Positions 38,386-47,245 of a stretch of 64,000 nt of DNA are shown piece by piece. A program made the translations under genes and the position numbers. Positions within the stretch are counted from its first letter, which is position 1. Each line of letters begins with the position of its first letter. The notes below the pieces were generated by a model. It worked only from the letters and a program-made list of their open reading frames with translations, searched no databases and was not told the DNA's origin. The stretch is taken from assembly GCF_024834075.1 (NCBI RefSeq), contig NZ_JANUXR010000002.1, positions 1 through 64,000 on the forward strand, in the 5' to 3' direction. This stretch comes from Corynebacterium sp. HS2168-gen11 (GTDB lineage: Bacteria; Actinomycetota; Actinomycetes; Mycobacteriales; Mycobacteriaceae).

Positions 38386-38856
38386 ATGGAACATTCTGAA
38401 GAGAAACAATCAATCACCGATCAGCTTCTGGAATTGCTGAAAAATATCTCGCCGGCAGGTTTGCATATGCGCGAGATCGCTACTGTGCAATCATTAATGG
38501 GAGGGTTCTCTCAGGCTTTAGGTATGCGTTTGACAACTGTTACGCCAACTGAAGTCACGGCAGAATTGCATGTGGATGTCCAGCATCTTCAACCTGCTGG
38601 TTTAGTCAATGGTGGCGTTTTTAGCGCAATTGGTGAGACGGTTGGTTCCTTAATGGGATTAGTAGCTGCTGAAGGCAAGTTTGTTGCAGGCGTGAATAAC
38701 AACACGGACTTCTACCATTCCGTTGCAGCAGGTGTGATCGCTGCTAAAGCCGTTGTGTTGCATGCTGGTAAAACAACTCAGGTTATTGAAGTAACCATGA
38801 CCCATCGCGATCGCGTGGTCGCACGTAGCGTATTGCGCACCGTGGTGCTGCGCTAA
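38386..38856 (+). CDS. PaaI-type hotdog-fold thioesterase
   Basis: 156 aa from ATG 38386 (AGTAGG nine bases upstream). A TTG at 38350 is the only longer start. The core LQPAGLVNGGVFSAIGETVGS matches the YbgC/PaaI-like HGGV..A..D/E motif with catalytic Glu in GETVGS. It likely hydrolyses acyl- or aryl-CoA thioesters. Its place opposite gnd and against thiD is common in corynebacteria. Its stop is 5 nt from the thiD stop. Confidence 0.82.
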   Translation: MEHSEEKQSITDQLLELLKNISPAGLHMREIATVQSLMGGFSQALGMRLTTVTPTEVTAELHVDVQHLQPAGLVNGGVFSAIGETVGSLMGLVAAEGKFVAGVNNNTDFYHSVAAGVIAAKAVVLHAGKTTQVIEVTMTHRDRVVARSVLRTVVLR

Positions 38857-38861
38857 TTTGT

Positions 38862-39710
38862 TCATTTGGCGCTGATAGGCGAATTCGATAAGCAGTGGGC
38901 AAAGTGATCGAGAGGACCAGATCCTTTGCCCACGCACAATGCATCTGCATGGGAAATTGCGGTATGCATCCACTCGGAAGTCCACTGTAAAGCGTCGATA
39001 AGCGAGTGTCTGGCCGCTAAACGAGTAGCAAACGCTGCAGAGAAGCTGCATCCGGTGCCGTGCGTGTTGCGTGTGGCAACCCGTGGTACTTCTACGCTGT
39101 GGAGCTTCCCGCTGCTGGTAATAATCGCATTCTTAAGCTGCGGGTCGTGTAAATGCCCGCCTTTGACCACGACCGCGCATTGAAATTGTTGTGCACAGGA
39201 TGTGGCAACATCGCATGCTTGTGCGAAGGAATTAATCGAACCAACACCCATAAGTGCTGCTAATTCAGGGATATTTGGTGTGATAACCGTGGCACGCTGC
39301 AATAATTTCCGTAAGAGGGGTAGGGCATCGTCTGCAAGCAGTGGTTTTCCGCTTGATGCAATCATCACTGGATCGATCACGATTGGGATTTCAAGCGTAA
39401 GCGAAGTTTCGAGCCAATTCTGAACTGTATCAATGGTTTCTGCCGTGCCAAGCATGCCAATCTTTATTCCATCAAGGACTACATCTTGACTAATGGCAGT
39501 TAATTGCGCAGCTAATACCTCTCGAGGCGGAGTGAAACATTGCAACACGCGTTGTGTATTTTGGCTGACGATGGTGGTAATTGCGGCCAGTGCATACCCG
39601 CCAGCAGCACTAATGGCTTTAATATCTGCATGGATACCAGCGCCGCCGGTTGGATCAGTACCAGCAATTGAGAGAACACGGGGGCGCGAAGCAAGAATAT
39701 CAGCGGTCAC
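38862..39710 (-). CDS. thiD: Hydroxymethylpyrimidine/phosphomethylpyrimidine kinase
   Basis: 282 aa, the usual length. SIAGTDPTGGAGIHADIK at the N-terminus, VIDPVMIASSG, and the ribokinase-type NTHGTGCSFSAA with the catalytic Asp position replaced by the Gly-Thr-Gly-Cys form typical of ThiD. It phosphorylates HMP-P to HMP-PP for thiamine synthesis. No TPP riboswitch is visible upstream. Convergent with the thioesterase gene. Confidence 0.93.
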   Translation of the reverse strand: MTADILASRPRVLSIAGTDPTGGAGIHADIKAISAAGGYALAAITTIVSQNTQRVLQCFTPPREVLAAQLTAISQDVVLDGIKIGMLGTAETIDTVQNWLETSLTLEIPIVIDPVMIASSGKPLLADDALPLLRKLLQRATVITPNIPELAALMGVGSINSFAQACDVATSCAQQFQCAVVVKGGHLHDPQLKNAIITSSGKLHSVEVPRVATRNTHGTGCSFSAAFATRLAARHSLIDALQWTSEWMHTAISHADALCVGKGSGPLDHFAHCLSNSPISAK

Positions 39711-39770
39711 AAGTGGGACGTTTCCTTCTCTAGTCCTACGCTGTGCAGATCAACACTATCTGTGGCACAT

Positions 39771-39818
39771 AAAAAACGGGATGTGTGTTGCAAGCATACT
39801 ACAACACACATCCCGTTT
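39771..39818 (-). terminator. strong terminator after ndh
   Basis: A 17-bp perfect stem (39774-39790 with 39802-39818) and 11-nt loop reads on the minus strand into TTTTTT. It separates ndh from thiD. Confidence 0.92.
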
Positions 39819-39836
39819 GAAGCTTACTGAAGCTTA

Positions 39837-41225
39837 TTATTTGCCAGGGTTGGTAAGTTCGGTCACCTCAATGGCGGACTCATCCACAGCAGCAAGCTTC
39901 TGCAGGCCATTGCGGCCGTGCAGCTGCTGACGGGTTGTTGCCAGATTCCAGCGCTTGCGGGAGAGTGCGTTGATACCCCACGAGATAATAGAGGTCAGGC
40001 GGTTACGGAAGCCGACCAAGAACATCACGTGGACAACCAACCACAGGATCCAACCGAAGAAGCCGGTGATTTCAACCTTGCCAAGCTTTACGACGGCATT
40101 AAAGCGCGAAACTGTTGCCATCGAGCCTTTATCAAAATATTCGAACTCAGGGCGCTCAGTATGTGAACGGCCTTCCGCTTCTGCAGCAATCTGCTCAGCG
40201 ACGTATTCGCCACCTTGAATAGCGACCTGTGCAACACCTGGCAGGCCTTGGTAGCTCATCATGTCACCGATGACAAAGACATCTTTATTATCGGCAACCG
40301 AAAGATCGGAATTCACAGGTACACGACCTGCACGGTCAACTTCAACGTTGAGCTGATCGGCGATGATCTTACCCAGTGGGCTAGCAGCCACGCCGGCAGA
40401 CCAAATCTTGCAGAAAGCGTTAATAGTATGAACTTCGTTGGTCTTAGTGTCCTTAAAGACCACGGTGTTCTCGGTAACGTCGGTCACAATGGCATTGAGC
40501 TTGACGGTGACGCCAATCTTTTCCAAGGAGCGCTGTGCATTGCGGCCCAAACGCTTGCCAAATGGTGGCAAGACCTGTGGTGAACCATCAAGCAAGATAA
40601 TTTTCGCACTTGTTGGGTTAAAGCGGCGGAAGGTGCCAGAAAGGGTACGGTGTGCCATTTCTGCAATCTGGCCAGCAAGTTCCACACCGGTTGGGCCGGC
40701 GCCAACAATGACGAAGGTCAACAGACGTTCGCGTTCTTCTGGATCTTCAGTTAATTCAGCACGTTCGAATGCGCCAATAATGCGGGCGCGCAACTCTAGA
40801 GCGTCGTCAAGCGTCTTCATGCCAGGAGCAAACTGGGCAAAGTGATCATTGCCGAAATAAGACTGACCAGCACCTGCTGCGACAATCAAGGAATCGTATT
40901 CAATAATAGTGCTATATGCGCCAAGGGAAGCCGTGACAGTTTTTTCGGTGACGTTAATATCGGTGACATCACCTTTGAGAACGCTCACATTTTCCTGGTT
41001 CGACAAGATTTGTCGAGTTGCTGGTGCGATTTCGCCTGATGACAAAATACCGGTTGCTACTTGGTAGAGCAGTGGTTGGAAAAGGTGATGGTTGGTGCGA
41101 TCGATTAATGTGATATCGACATCAGCATCTTTGAGGTTTTGTACGGCAAATAATCCACCGAAGCCTGCACCAATGACGACAACATGGTGACGACTGCCTT
41201 CGGGGCGGAATGGCTTTTCTGACAT
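39837..41225 (-). CDS. ndh: Type II NADH dehydrogenase (NADH:menaquinone oxidoreductase)
   Basis: 462 aa from ATG 41225, with AAGGAG upstream. A longer frame to 41297 has no ribosome site. Two dinucleotide folds: VVVIGAGFGGLFAVQNL (FAD) and FVIVGAGPTGVELAGQIAEM (NADH). A C-terminal hydrophobic helix (GWILWLVVHVMFLVGF) anchors it to the membrane. It feeds NADH electrons to menaquinone without pumping protons, and replaces complex I in corynebacteria. Adjacent to ufaA as in C. glutamicum. Confidence 0.95.
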   Translation of the reverse strand: MSEKPFRPEGSRHHVVVIGAGFGGLFAVQNLKDADVDITLIDRTNHHLFQPLLYQVATGILSSGEIAPATRQILSNQENVSVLKGDVTDINVTEKTVTASLGAYSTIIEYDSLIVAAGAGQSYFGNDHFAQFAPGMKTLDDALELRARIIGAFERAELTEDPEERERLLTFVIVGAGPTGVELAGQIAEMAHRTLSGTFRRFNPTSAKIILLDGSPQVLPPFGKRLGRNAQRSLEKIGVTVKLNAIVTDVTENTVVFKDTKTNEVHTINAFCKIWSAGVAASPLGKIIADQLNVEVDRAGRVPVNSDLSVADNKDVFVIGDMMSYQGLPGVAQVAIQGGEYVAEQIAAEAEGRSHTERPEFEYFDKGSMATVSRFNAVVKLGKVEITGFFGWILWLVVHVMFLVGFRNRLTSIISWGINALSRKRWNLATTRQQLHGRNGLQKLAAVDESAIEVTELTNPGK

Positions 41226-41694
41226 AACAATTATCTCCTTGTGAGAAGCCAATGCCTTCGACAACAACCGAACTACGGTCTGTAGTTGGACGATCATCAG
41301 GTGCGTTGACTACTCTGCATGCGCGTTTGATGAGTGAAAGTCCACAGTTGGTTTGAGAGTAACTGTGATTTTTACCATGTTACCGCCTTGGATAGTCTTT
41401 GCCTACTTGAGTTTTTGGTTCTTGGAACAAGAATGTGTGCATGTTTTGAGCGAAACTCGCTATTTCCACAAGAGATATATGGTATTAAATGTCACATTCT
41501 TCCTATTTGGGGGTAAAAAGAAGGAGATTATGGCAGATCACGCTCGTGATGGTTTGTAAAAGGTTCGAATGCGATTTTTCTGCATTTTTTGCTACGTGTG
41601 CCGATACCACCGCTGATGGATGACAGACTCTAAACTGACACATGTTATGTTTTGCACAACTCGATCAGTGCGACACTAGGAGGTGAACCGTACT
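41226..41694. other. 469-bp divergent region between ndh and ufaA
   Basis: Holds the promoters of both genes. AAGAAGGAG followed by an ATG at 41530 opens a 9-codon frame (MADHARDGL, stop 41557-41559), which could be a leader peptide. AGGAGGTGA at 41678-41686, nearly a perfect match to the 16S 3' end, is the ufaA ribosome site. No larger gene is supported. Confidence 0.5.
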
Positions 41695-43020
41695 GTGATC
41701 ACGAATCCTTTGTATCCGCATGTCGGAGCCCATGAGCATTATTTGGCTCATATCGATGCCAATGCATGGCCTGGAGTAGTGGAAACTCCAAATGGGTTTA
41801 TTACGAAGGTGAAAGCACGCAAAGCTGAAGCTGATTTTGCAATCGCATGCCAGAAGGCAGGCTTGAATTTTATCGGGGAATCGCCTGATCTTGCAGTCTT
41901 GCATGAAGAATTCTTTGCACGTTTAGCCCATGCTGGCTGGTTGGGCATTGCAGAAGGGTTTATGGCAGGTGAGTGGTTTACCGAAGATTTACCTAAAGTA
42001 CTAGCTGGTCTTATTCGCACTGGTTATCGGCCGCGATCGACGCAAGTGTTAGCAGGCGGAAACTATGCCGGTAAAGAAATACCACTGAGTTTAGTGCGAC
42101 ATTATTCTGGCGATGGCATGAGTACACACGGCACTGTTTTTGCTTCTGGAGTACCAACGACAGAGCGGGTGAGCCTGAAAAGTTATGCTCCAGGTGCTGG
42201 ACGTGCCAATGAGCCGAGCGCACATTTTGTCGATATCACCCATTTTGCGCCACCAACTGCAGTAGAACGGGCTGATTTGCAAGATGCTCAACTTCGTAGT
42301 GTCACCATGCTACTCGATCGTGCGCATGTGGGAATGGGAAGCCATATTGTTGACTATCCTTCTTCGGGTGGAGCGCTGCCACTTGCAGCAGCAGCTCGTC
42401 GTGCAACAGTTGATGTGTTATCAGCAGATGCTGATTTTGTGCAGAGTTTACGGAAAATACTTGAGCATACTGATGTAGATTCCTCAGTGCATATTGAATT
42501 GCTTGATGATCTCTTGCCGAAGCCTAAAGCTTGGCCGGCATCGTATGATGCAATCACCAGCGTGGAAAAGCTGGAGCTCATGGGGCAGAAATTACAGCGT
42601 GAATATGTGAAAAGTTTTGATCGGTTGCTTGCCTCTGGAGGATACGTCAGTGTGCAAACGGTGATTACAACTGATGCATTTTCCAATGCGGCTGATCGAA
42701 GCCTTGACGTGGTCCGCGCATATGTTGCCCCAGGACTGCATCATTTGAGTATGCCAGAGGTGCATAAGCTTTTCGACGTGTCTTCACAATTGCGCGTCAT
42801 TGCGCAAACGCATTTCGGGAGTCATTATCTCCAAGGGCTACGCATGCAGCGTGAAGTTTTGGAAGGGAAATTACGCGAAGCTGCAGCTGATGGTTATGAC
42901 CAAGTGTATCGACGCTTGTGGGTATTCCAATTAGCGCTAAAAGAAGCGTTGTTTGAAATCGGTGCACTTGATGCTGTGCAACTTACCGCAACTACACGCA
43001 AGCGTCGCGGGCGTCGCTGA
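41695..43020 (+). CDS. ufaA: Divergent cyclopropane-fatty-acid-synthase-family protein
   Basis: 441 aa from GTG 41695, 8 nt after the AGGAGGTGA ribosome site. A GTG at 41683 falls inside that site and is excluded. Overall length and position after ndh match C. glutamicum ufaA (CFAS/SAM methyltransferase family). YDAITSVEKLELMGQKL matches the CFAS core. The SAM glycine motif (VLDIGCGWG in active enzymes) reads IVDYPSSGG here, and the upstream active-site region is also diverged. It may be non-catalytic. A basic tail KRRGRR ends the protein. Confidence 0.75.
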   Translation: MITNPLYPHVGAHEHYLAHIDANAWPGVVETPNGFITKVKARKAEADFAIACQKAGLNFIGESPDLAVLHEEFFARLAHAGWLGIAEGFMAGEWFTEDLPKVLAGLIRTGYRPRSTQVLAGGNYAGKEIPLSLVRHYSGDGMSTHGTVFASGVPTTERVSLKSYAPGAGRANEPSAHFVDITHFAPPTAVERADLQDAQLRSVTMLLDRAHVGMGSHIVDYPSSGGALPLAAAARRATVDVLSADADFVQSLRKILEHTDVDSSVHIELLDDLLPKPKAWPASYDAITSVEKLELMGQKLQREYVKSFDRLLASGGYVSVQTVITTDAFSNAADRSLDVVRAYVAPGLHHLSMPEVHKLFDVSSQLRVIAQTHFGSHYLQGLRMQREVLEGKLREAAADGYDQVYRRLWVFQLALKEALFEIGALDAVQLTATTRKRRGRR

Positions 43021-43050
43021 TTTCGTAAAAAATTATTGCAGACGTATCAC

Positions 43051-43091
43051 TCAAAGGGACAGTGGCAGGTGTTGCTGCACTGTCCCTTTGA
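43051..43091. terminator. hairpin between convergent genes
   Basis: A 14-bp perfect stem TCAAAGGGACAGTG/CACTGTCCCTTTGA lies between ufaA and the dehydrogenase gene, both ending here. No T-run follows on either strand, so its strength as a terminator is uncertain. Confidence 0.6.
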
Positions 43092-43108
43092 GCGTCTGGA
43101 AGGTGGGG

Positions 43109-46027
43109 TTAAGGAGTGATAACCGGTCGTGATGCACGTTCCAACAAGGTTGCAACATGTTCGTAGGTCTTGCCGGTAATCATTTCTAGTCCCATCTCGC
43201 AGGTACGATTCGCAGACAGGAACACGTCGAAAGACTCAGCCGCAAGACTCGCGCGCTGCTCGCGAGTTGCTGATTCCACAAGCTCAGGATGTAACATCAC
43301 GCGATCACCAGCTGAGCCGCAACAGGTGCTGCCATCTGGAATCACTGCACGACCTGCAGCTTGCGCAATGGCAAGTAATTGATCTGTCAGGCCCATATGC
43401 TGAATTGAGCAGTTTGGATGCACGGCAATTGTTCCTAAGTCATGCACAATTGGTAAATGTGGCAAGACTTCCTGATAGATCCAGGTAACAGCATCGTAAA
43501 TGGTTAATTGCGCTAATCTATCGGCATCGGTGGAATCTAATACCTGAGCAATATTTTCTAATACACCATGCGTGCAGCTGGCGGCGTCGATAATAATTGG
43601 CAGTTCACCGCCATTTGACCAACGCCAGAAATCATTGACCAGTTGAGCTGCTTGATACTTGAATCCTTCTTGGTAGCCTTTCGACGACCAAGGTGTACCG
43701 CAGCAACGACCAGCAACATCTTGTGGAATCCAGATCGGTGCGCCACTGCGACGTCCGAGTTCAACCAGTGCTGCTGTAACTGGAAGGTGATCGTCTGCTT
43801 GATGCGGAGAATTGCCAAACATGCGGTTAATACATGCTGGGAAATATACTGCTCGTGCGTGTGCTCGAGAAGTTTCTGGCAGGCGGGTTGCTGGCAGTGG
43901 AAGATCACCTGGAATAGTTGGTAACAGATCTTCATTGACAAATTTCCGGCCTATAGTTGCACCGAGTTTCAACGTGGAAGACCCTAAAACTTTCGCACTT
44001 ACCAAACCACCGCGCACTAATTTTTCGACGACTGCCCATTTTTCAGCACCGCGGAGCGCAACACGCTGAGCAGCTGGACGTTGTTGCTCACTGCGTAAAC
44101 GTTTCATTGCTTTACCAGTGTCGATACTAATCGGGCACGCAATTGCACAGGTGCTATCAGCTGCGCACATGTCAATTGCATCGTATTGATATTCTGCCTG
44201 AAGTTGCGCCAAGATCGGGGAGTCGGCGTCTTGTCGTGCCATCTCACGACGCAAAACAATGCGCTGGCGTGGCGTAACTGTGACATGGCGCGATGGACAA
44301 ATCGGCTCACAGAATCCACATTCCACACAAGCATTAAGTTCTTTGTCGATCTGCGGGAAGGATTTGAAGTTTTGCAAGTGAATATCTTGACTACGAGTCA
44401 GTTTGATATTCGGCGCCAAAATAGCATGTGGATCAATTAATTGTTTGACTTCCCACATCAACTCCCAAGCCTGTTTACCCCATTCACGCAGCAAGAATGG
44501 GGCCATGTTTACACCAGTGCCATGCTCAGCTTTAAGCGAGCCATCGTATTTTTCCAGCACTAATGTGGCAAGATCATCGAGAAACGCTGCATACCGTTCG
44601 CGTTCTTCTGCATGCTCAAATGATGGAATTAAGAAGAAATGCAGATTGCCATATGCAGCATGTCCCATCACCATTTCTGGATATCCGTAAGATTGCAAGA
44701 GATCCAACAAATCAGCCGCGCCAGCGCCAACTTCAGCAGGCGGGAAGCATACGTCCTCAGTAATCAGAGCTGCGCCTTGTGGGCGATCTTGGCCAATCAA
44801 TCCAAATAAACCATTTCGGATCTGCCACGAAGCACGCATGCCAGCGTCGGAGGTATCAAATGTCAGAGGTTGCAACAGTGGGGCATCGGTTAATTGCTCA
44901 GTTGCTTTTGCAATTGCAGCGTTGAGTTCATCCTCATCACGACCACCGACTTCTAAGAGCAACGCAGCTGCGTTATCGTCGATATCTGCCCATTCACGAG
45001 GTGCTTGTGGGAAATTCGCCACTGAGCGTGAAAGCACAGGTGCAACGAGTAATTCACATGCTAATGCGCCGGCTTCTACTAGAGGACGAACATAGTTTGC
45101 AGCATCTTTTAAGTTTGGCAGCATTACCCACGCCACGGCTTTTTTCTTCGGGAGTGCAACGGTCTTCATGACGATATCCGTCAGCGCACCAAAAATACCT
45201 TCCGAACTGACCATTAAGCGCAATAAGATGCGTACTGGTTCATCCTCATCGATAAATGCATCTAAACGGATGCCATTAGTATTGCGGATCGAAAATTTCT
45301 TTTTCAGTCGTGCCACCAACGCAGCATCACTCCGAATACGATCACGCAACTGAAGCAAACCAGCATGCAGTTCTGGTTCCTGAGCCTGAAATGCCGCATC
45401 GCCTGCAGCGGTGTCAATAATCGAGCCACTTGGAAGCACAATCGTCGCATCTTGCAAACTATGATAGCTATCGCGTTCAACCGTACAGCGCATGCCACCA
45501 GCATTATCAGCAACAACACCGCCGACAGTACACACTGGCGTGGACCCAGGATCAGGGCCGAGCATATAGCCATATCGACCCAAAACAGCTTGGGCATCAG
45601 CCATCACAACGCCTGGTTTCGCGTGTAAGACAGCGCCATCATTGTGAACTTCCATACCCACAAAGTGCGTTTTCATATCAACAAGAATGTCGTTGGTCAT
45701 AGCCTGGCCATTTAATGAGGTTCCTGCCGCACGGAACACGAGATGGTGACCTGTGTGCGTCGCAAAGCGCATTAAGGCTGCAAGATCGTTGGCATTACGT
45801 GGACGTACCACAACTTTTGGTACGCGTCGATATGGACTGCCATCAGAGGCAAAGCGTACTAAATCAGATAGTCTGTGGAGCACATTTTCAGCACCAACAA
45901 TTGCAGTCAGCTGTTCAACTAATTCGCATGGAGAACCATGTAAATATTCCAGGCCCACAGCGTCAGGTTGAGATGAGTGGCTTGGTTGCGTAATAGAAGT
46001 TGCATCAGGAGTGAAAAGCTTGTTCAT
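43109..46027 (-). CDS. FAD-linked dehydrogenase with C-terminal [4Fe-4S] module (D-lactate / D-2-hydroxyglutarate type)
   Basis: 972 aa from ATG 46027. ATG 46033 or GTG 46048 (near a putative transcription start) are alternatives. Residues about 30-500 form a PCMH-type FAD domain (GVVADNAGGMRCTVERD) with FAD-oxidase C. CVECGFCEPICP (about 566) and CAADSTCAIACP (about 620) are ferredoxin clusters. Two CCG motifs, CCGTPW and CCGSAG, follow. The layout fits membrane-associated 2-hydroxyacid dehydrogenases such as YdiJ-type D-2-hydroxyglutarate or Dld-type D-lactate enzymes, so the substrate is not decided. A DtxR-like box sits at the promoter. Confidence 0.85.
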   Translation of the reverse strand: MNKLFTPDATSITQPSHSSQPDAVGLEYLHGSPCELVEQLTAIVGAENVLHRLSDLVRFASDGSPYRRVPKVVVRPRNANDLAALMRFATHTGHHLVFRAAGTSLNGQAMTNDILVDMKTHFVGMEVHNDGAVLHAKPGVVMADAQAVLGRYGYMLGPDPGSTPVCTVGGVVADNAGGMRCTVERDSYHSLQDATIVLPSGSIIDTAAGDAAFQAQEPELHAGLLQLRDRIRSDAALVARLKKKFSIRNTNGIRLDAFIDEDEPVRILLRLMVSSEGIFGALTDIVMKTVALPKKKAVAWVMLPNLKDAANYVRPLVEAGALACELLVAPVLSRSVANFPQAPREWADIDDNAAALLLEVGGRDEDELNAAIAKATEQLTDAPLLQPLTFDTSDAGMRASWQIRNGLFGLIGQDRPQGAALITEDVCFPPAEVGAGAADLLDLLQSYGYPEMVMGHAAYGNLHFFLIPSFEHAEERERYAAFLDDLATLVLEKYDGSLKAEHGTGVNMAPFLLREWGKQAWELMWEVKQLIDPHAILAPNIKLTRSQDIHLQNFKSFPQIDKELNACVECGFCEPICPSRHVTVTPRQRIVLRREMARQDADSPILAQLQAEYQYDAIDMCAADSTCAIACPISIDTGKAMKRLRSEQQRPAAQRVALRGAEKWAVVEKLVRGGLVSAKVLGSSTLKLGATIGRKFVNEDLLPTIPGDLPLPATRLPETSRAHARAVYFPACINRMFGNSPHQADDHLPVTAALVELGRRSGAPIWIPQDVAGRCCGTPWSSKGYQEGFKYQAAQLVNDFWRWSNGGELPIIIDAASCTHGVLENIAQVLDSTDADRLAQLTIYDAVTWIYQEVLPHLPIVHDLGTIAVHPNCSIQHMGLTDQLLAIAQAAGRAVIPDGSTCCGSAGDRVMLHPELVESATREQRASLAAESFDVFLSANRTCEMGLEMITGKTYEHVATLLERASRPVITP

Positions 46028-46060
46028 GGCCATAACTGTAAGCGTCACGTGACAGAAATT

Positions 46061-46079
46061 TTAAGTTGGGTTTACCTTA
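46061..46079 (-). promoter_or_regulatory. putative DtxR iron box overlapping the dehydrogenase promoter
   Basis: TTAAGTTGGGTTTACCTTA matches 14 of 19 positions of the DtxR/IdeR consensus. It overlaps a possible -10 (TAAAAT on the minus strand, 46063-46058) and lies 13-34 nt upstream of the candidate starts. Confidence 0.5.
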
Positions 46080-46745
46080 GTTATGGATAAAGGGAATAAT
46101 TGGATTGAAAAACCCCTGCAAAAACCATATTTATTGTGAAGCGCTCAAAAGATGTGGGGGTGAATCGAAGGGGTAAAAATGCAAAAGTTCCGGAGTGTGA
46201 AATTGCAATGATTGCTTGTCTCACTATTTGGGATACTGGTGGTTTGTGTGGCAAGTGTGAGTGATTGTTAAGGGATTGTAGGTCAGGATGAATGTGTGGC
46301 CAATCTCAGCGAGAGAAAGCCTGTGATATTGCTAGCATCTGGCGCGACTACAAGTTAGTAAATATTGCAACAAGGAACTTGGCTGAAATTGTCCATGCTG
46401 AAAGTTGCATTATCGGCCATGGCGCAACGGCGATGTGTTGTGTGGGTGTAAGGGTTGTGAAGTCGGTATGCATACTGAGATCGTGAGCGCTTTAGGGAAG
46501 TCCTATATGACATAATGTACATTATCGGAGTATTTTCAAAAGGGGTATGGCCGGCTGATATGTTGCAGGATTTAGCTGCCGCCTTACTTATCGGCACATC
46601 GTCTTACGTTTCGGATTTCGATTTTCCTGTTTGTATGTGCAATCGTTTTGCATGATTCCCAACGTGCGAGCTTTTCGACGCGTCGTACTGGCATATGTTT
46701 CAACTTTAAGAATGTCATCAGTGCGACAATCTGTGTCGTAAGTTA

Positions 46746-46773
46746 AAAAACTGTTCAGACTCGAACGGTTTTT
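46746..46773. terminator. bidirectional terminator-like hairpin in the empty region
   Basis: Stem AAAAACTGTTC/GAACGGTTTTT with a 6-nt loop. It is T-rich at the end of both strands, as in bidirectional terminators. No gene is known on either side within 200 bp. Confidence 0.6.
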
Positions 46774-46970
46774 GATCTCTCCTAAGCTTCGTTGTTGTAT
46801 CTCTAGCATGTAGATACTTGCTTTCATGATTGTATGTAATGTGTACGGACTGTCGCTTATATACCTCAAGTATTATTTGGTGGCGGATATTGGCATTTGT
46901 GGGCTGCTGCCAACATGTGCCGCAAGGAGTCATTACTCGAGTTGTGTTTTGGCCGATATGAGGCATGGAA

Positions 46971-47013
46971 ATACCCATTACATTTCGTAACAGTGACGAA
47001 ATGTAATGGGTAT
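46971..47013 (-). terminator. 18-bp perfect hairpin downstream of the YceI operon
   Basis: ATACCCATTACATTTCGT/ACGAAATGTAATGGGTAT with a 7-nt loop, 28 nt after the small membrane-protein gene. The T-tract is weak (TATTTCC). It is probably the operon terminator. Confidence 0.6.
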
Positions 47014-47040
47014 CAAGAGATAGCTGGCAGTTAAGAAAGC

Positions 47041-47238
47041 TTAATAAGTTTCAACCGGTTGGCTGTCATACGATTTATATGCACTGCGGATCTGTAATCC
47101 AGTGAGAATCGCAAGACCTGCGCTAATGGCGGCGATGAGCCACATTTGCTCAGTCGCGACATAGATGCCAAAGCCAATCACAACGACAAGTCGCAGCCAT
47201 AATAAAGGTAATACTTTTTGAGCAAGCATAACCTGCAA
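47041..47238 (-). CDS. small two-helix membrane protein
   Basis: 65 aa (TTG 47238) or 62 aa (ATG 47229). AAAGGA at the end of yceI fits either. Two hydrophobic stretches (about 8-28 and 32-48) and a short polar C-terminus (SYDSQPVETY). No family recognised. Lying 7 nt after the YceI gene, it may assist it in the membrane. Confidence 0.6.
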   Translation of the reverse strand: MQVMLAQKVLPLLWLRLVVVIGFGIYVATEQMWLIAAISAGLAILTGLQIRSAYKSYDSQPVETY

Positions 47239-47245
47239 CGATCCT

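Larger units (their letters stand above)
46080..47040. other. about 960 bp without a supported gene
   Basis: Several frames of 60-93 codons are open here, but none has a ribosome site, family match or coding-like composition. Visible elements are a 14-bp perfect palindrome ATAATGTACATTAT (46512-46525), a 46-codon frame starting inside it (46515-46655), a terminator-like hairpin at 46746-46773 and an 18-bp perfect hairpin at 46971-47013. Confidence 0.5.

Noticed and set aside
46355..46978. Minus-strand frames of 80-93 codons in the empty region
   Set aside because: No ribosome sites, no recognisable domain, and they cross hairpins that look like terminators.
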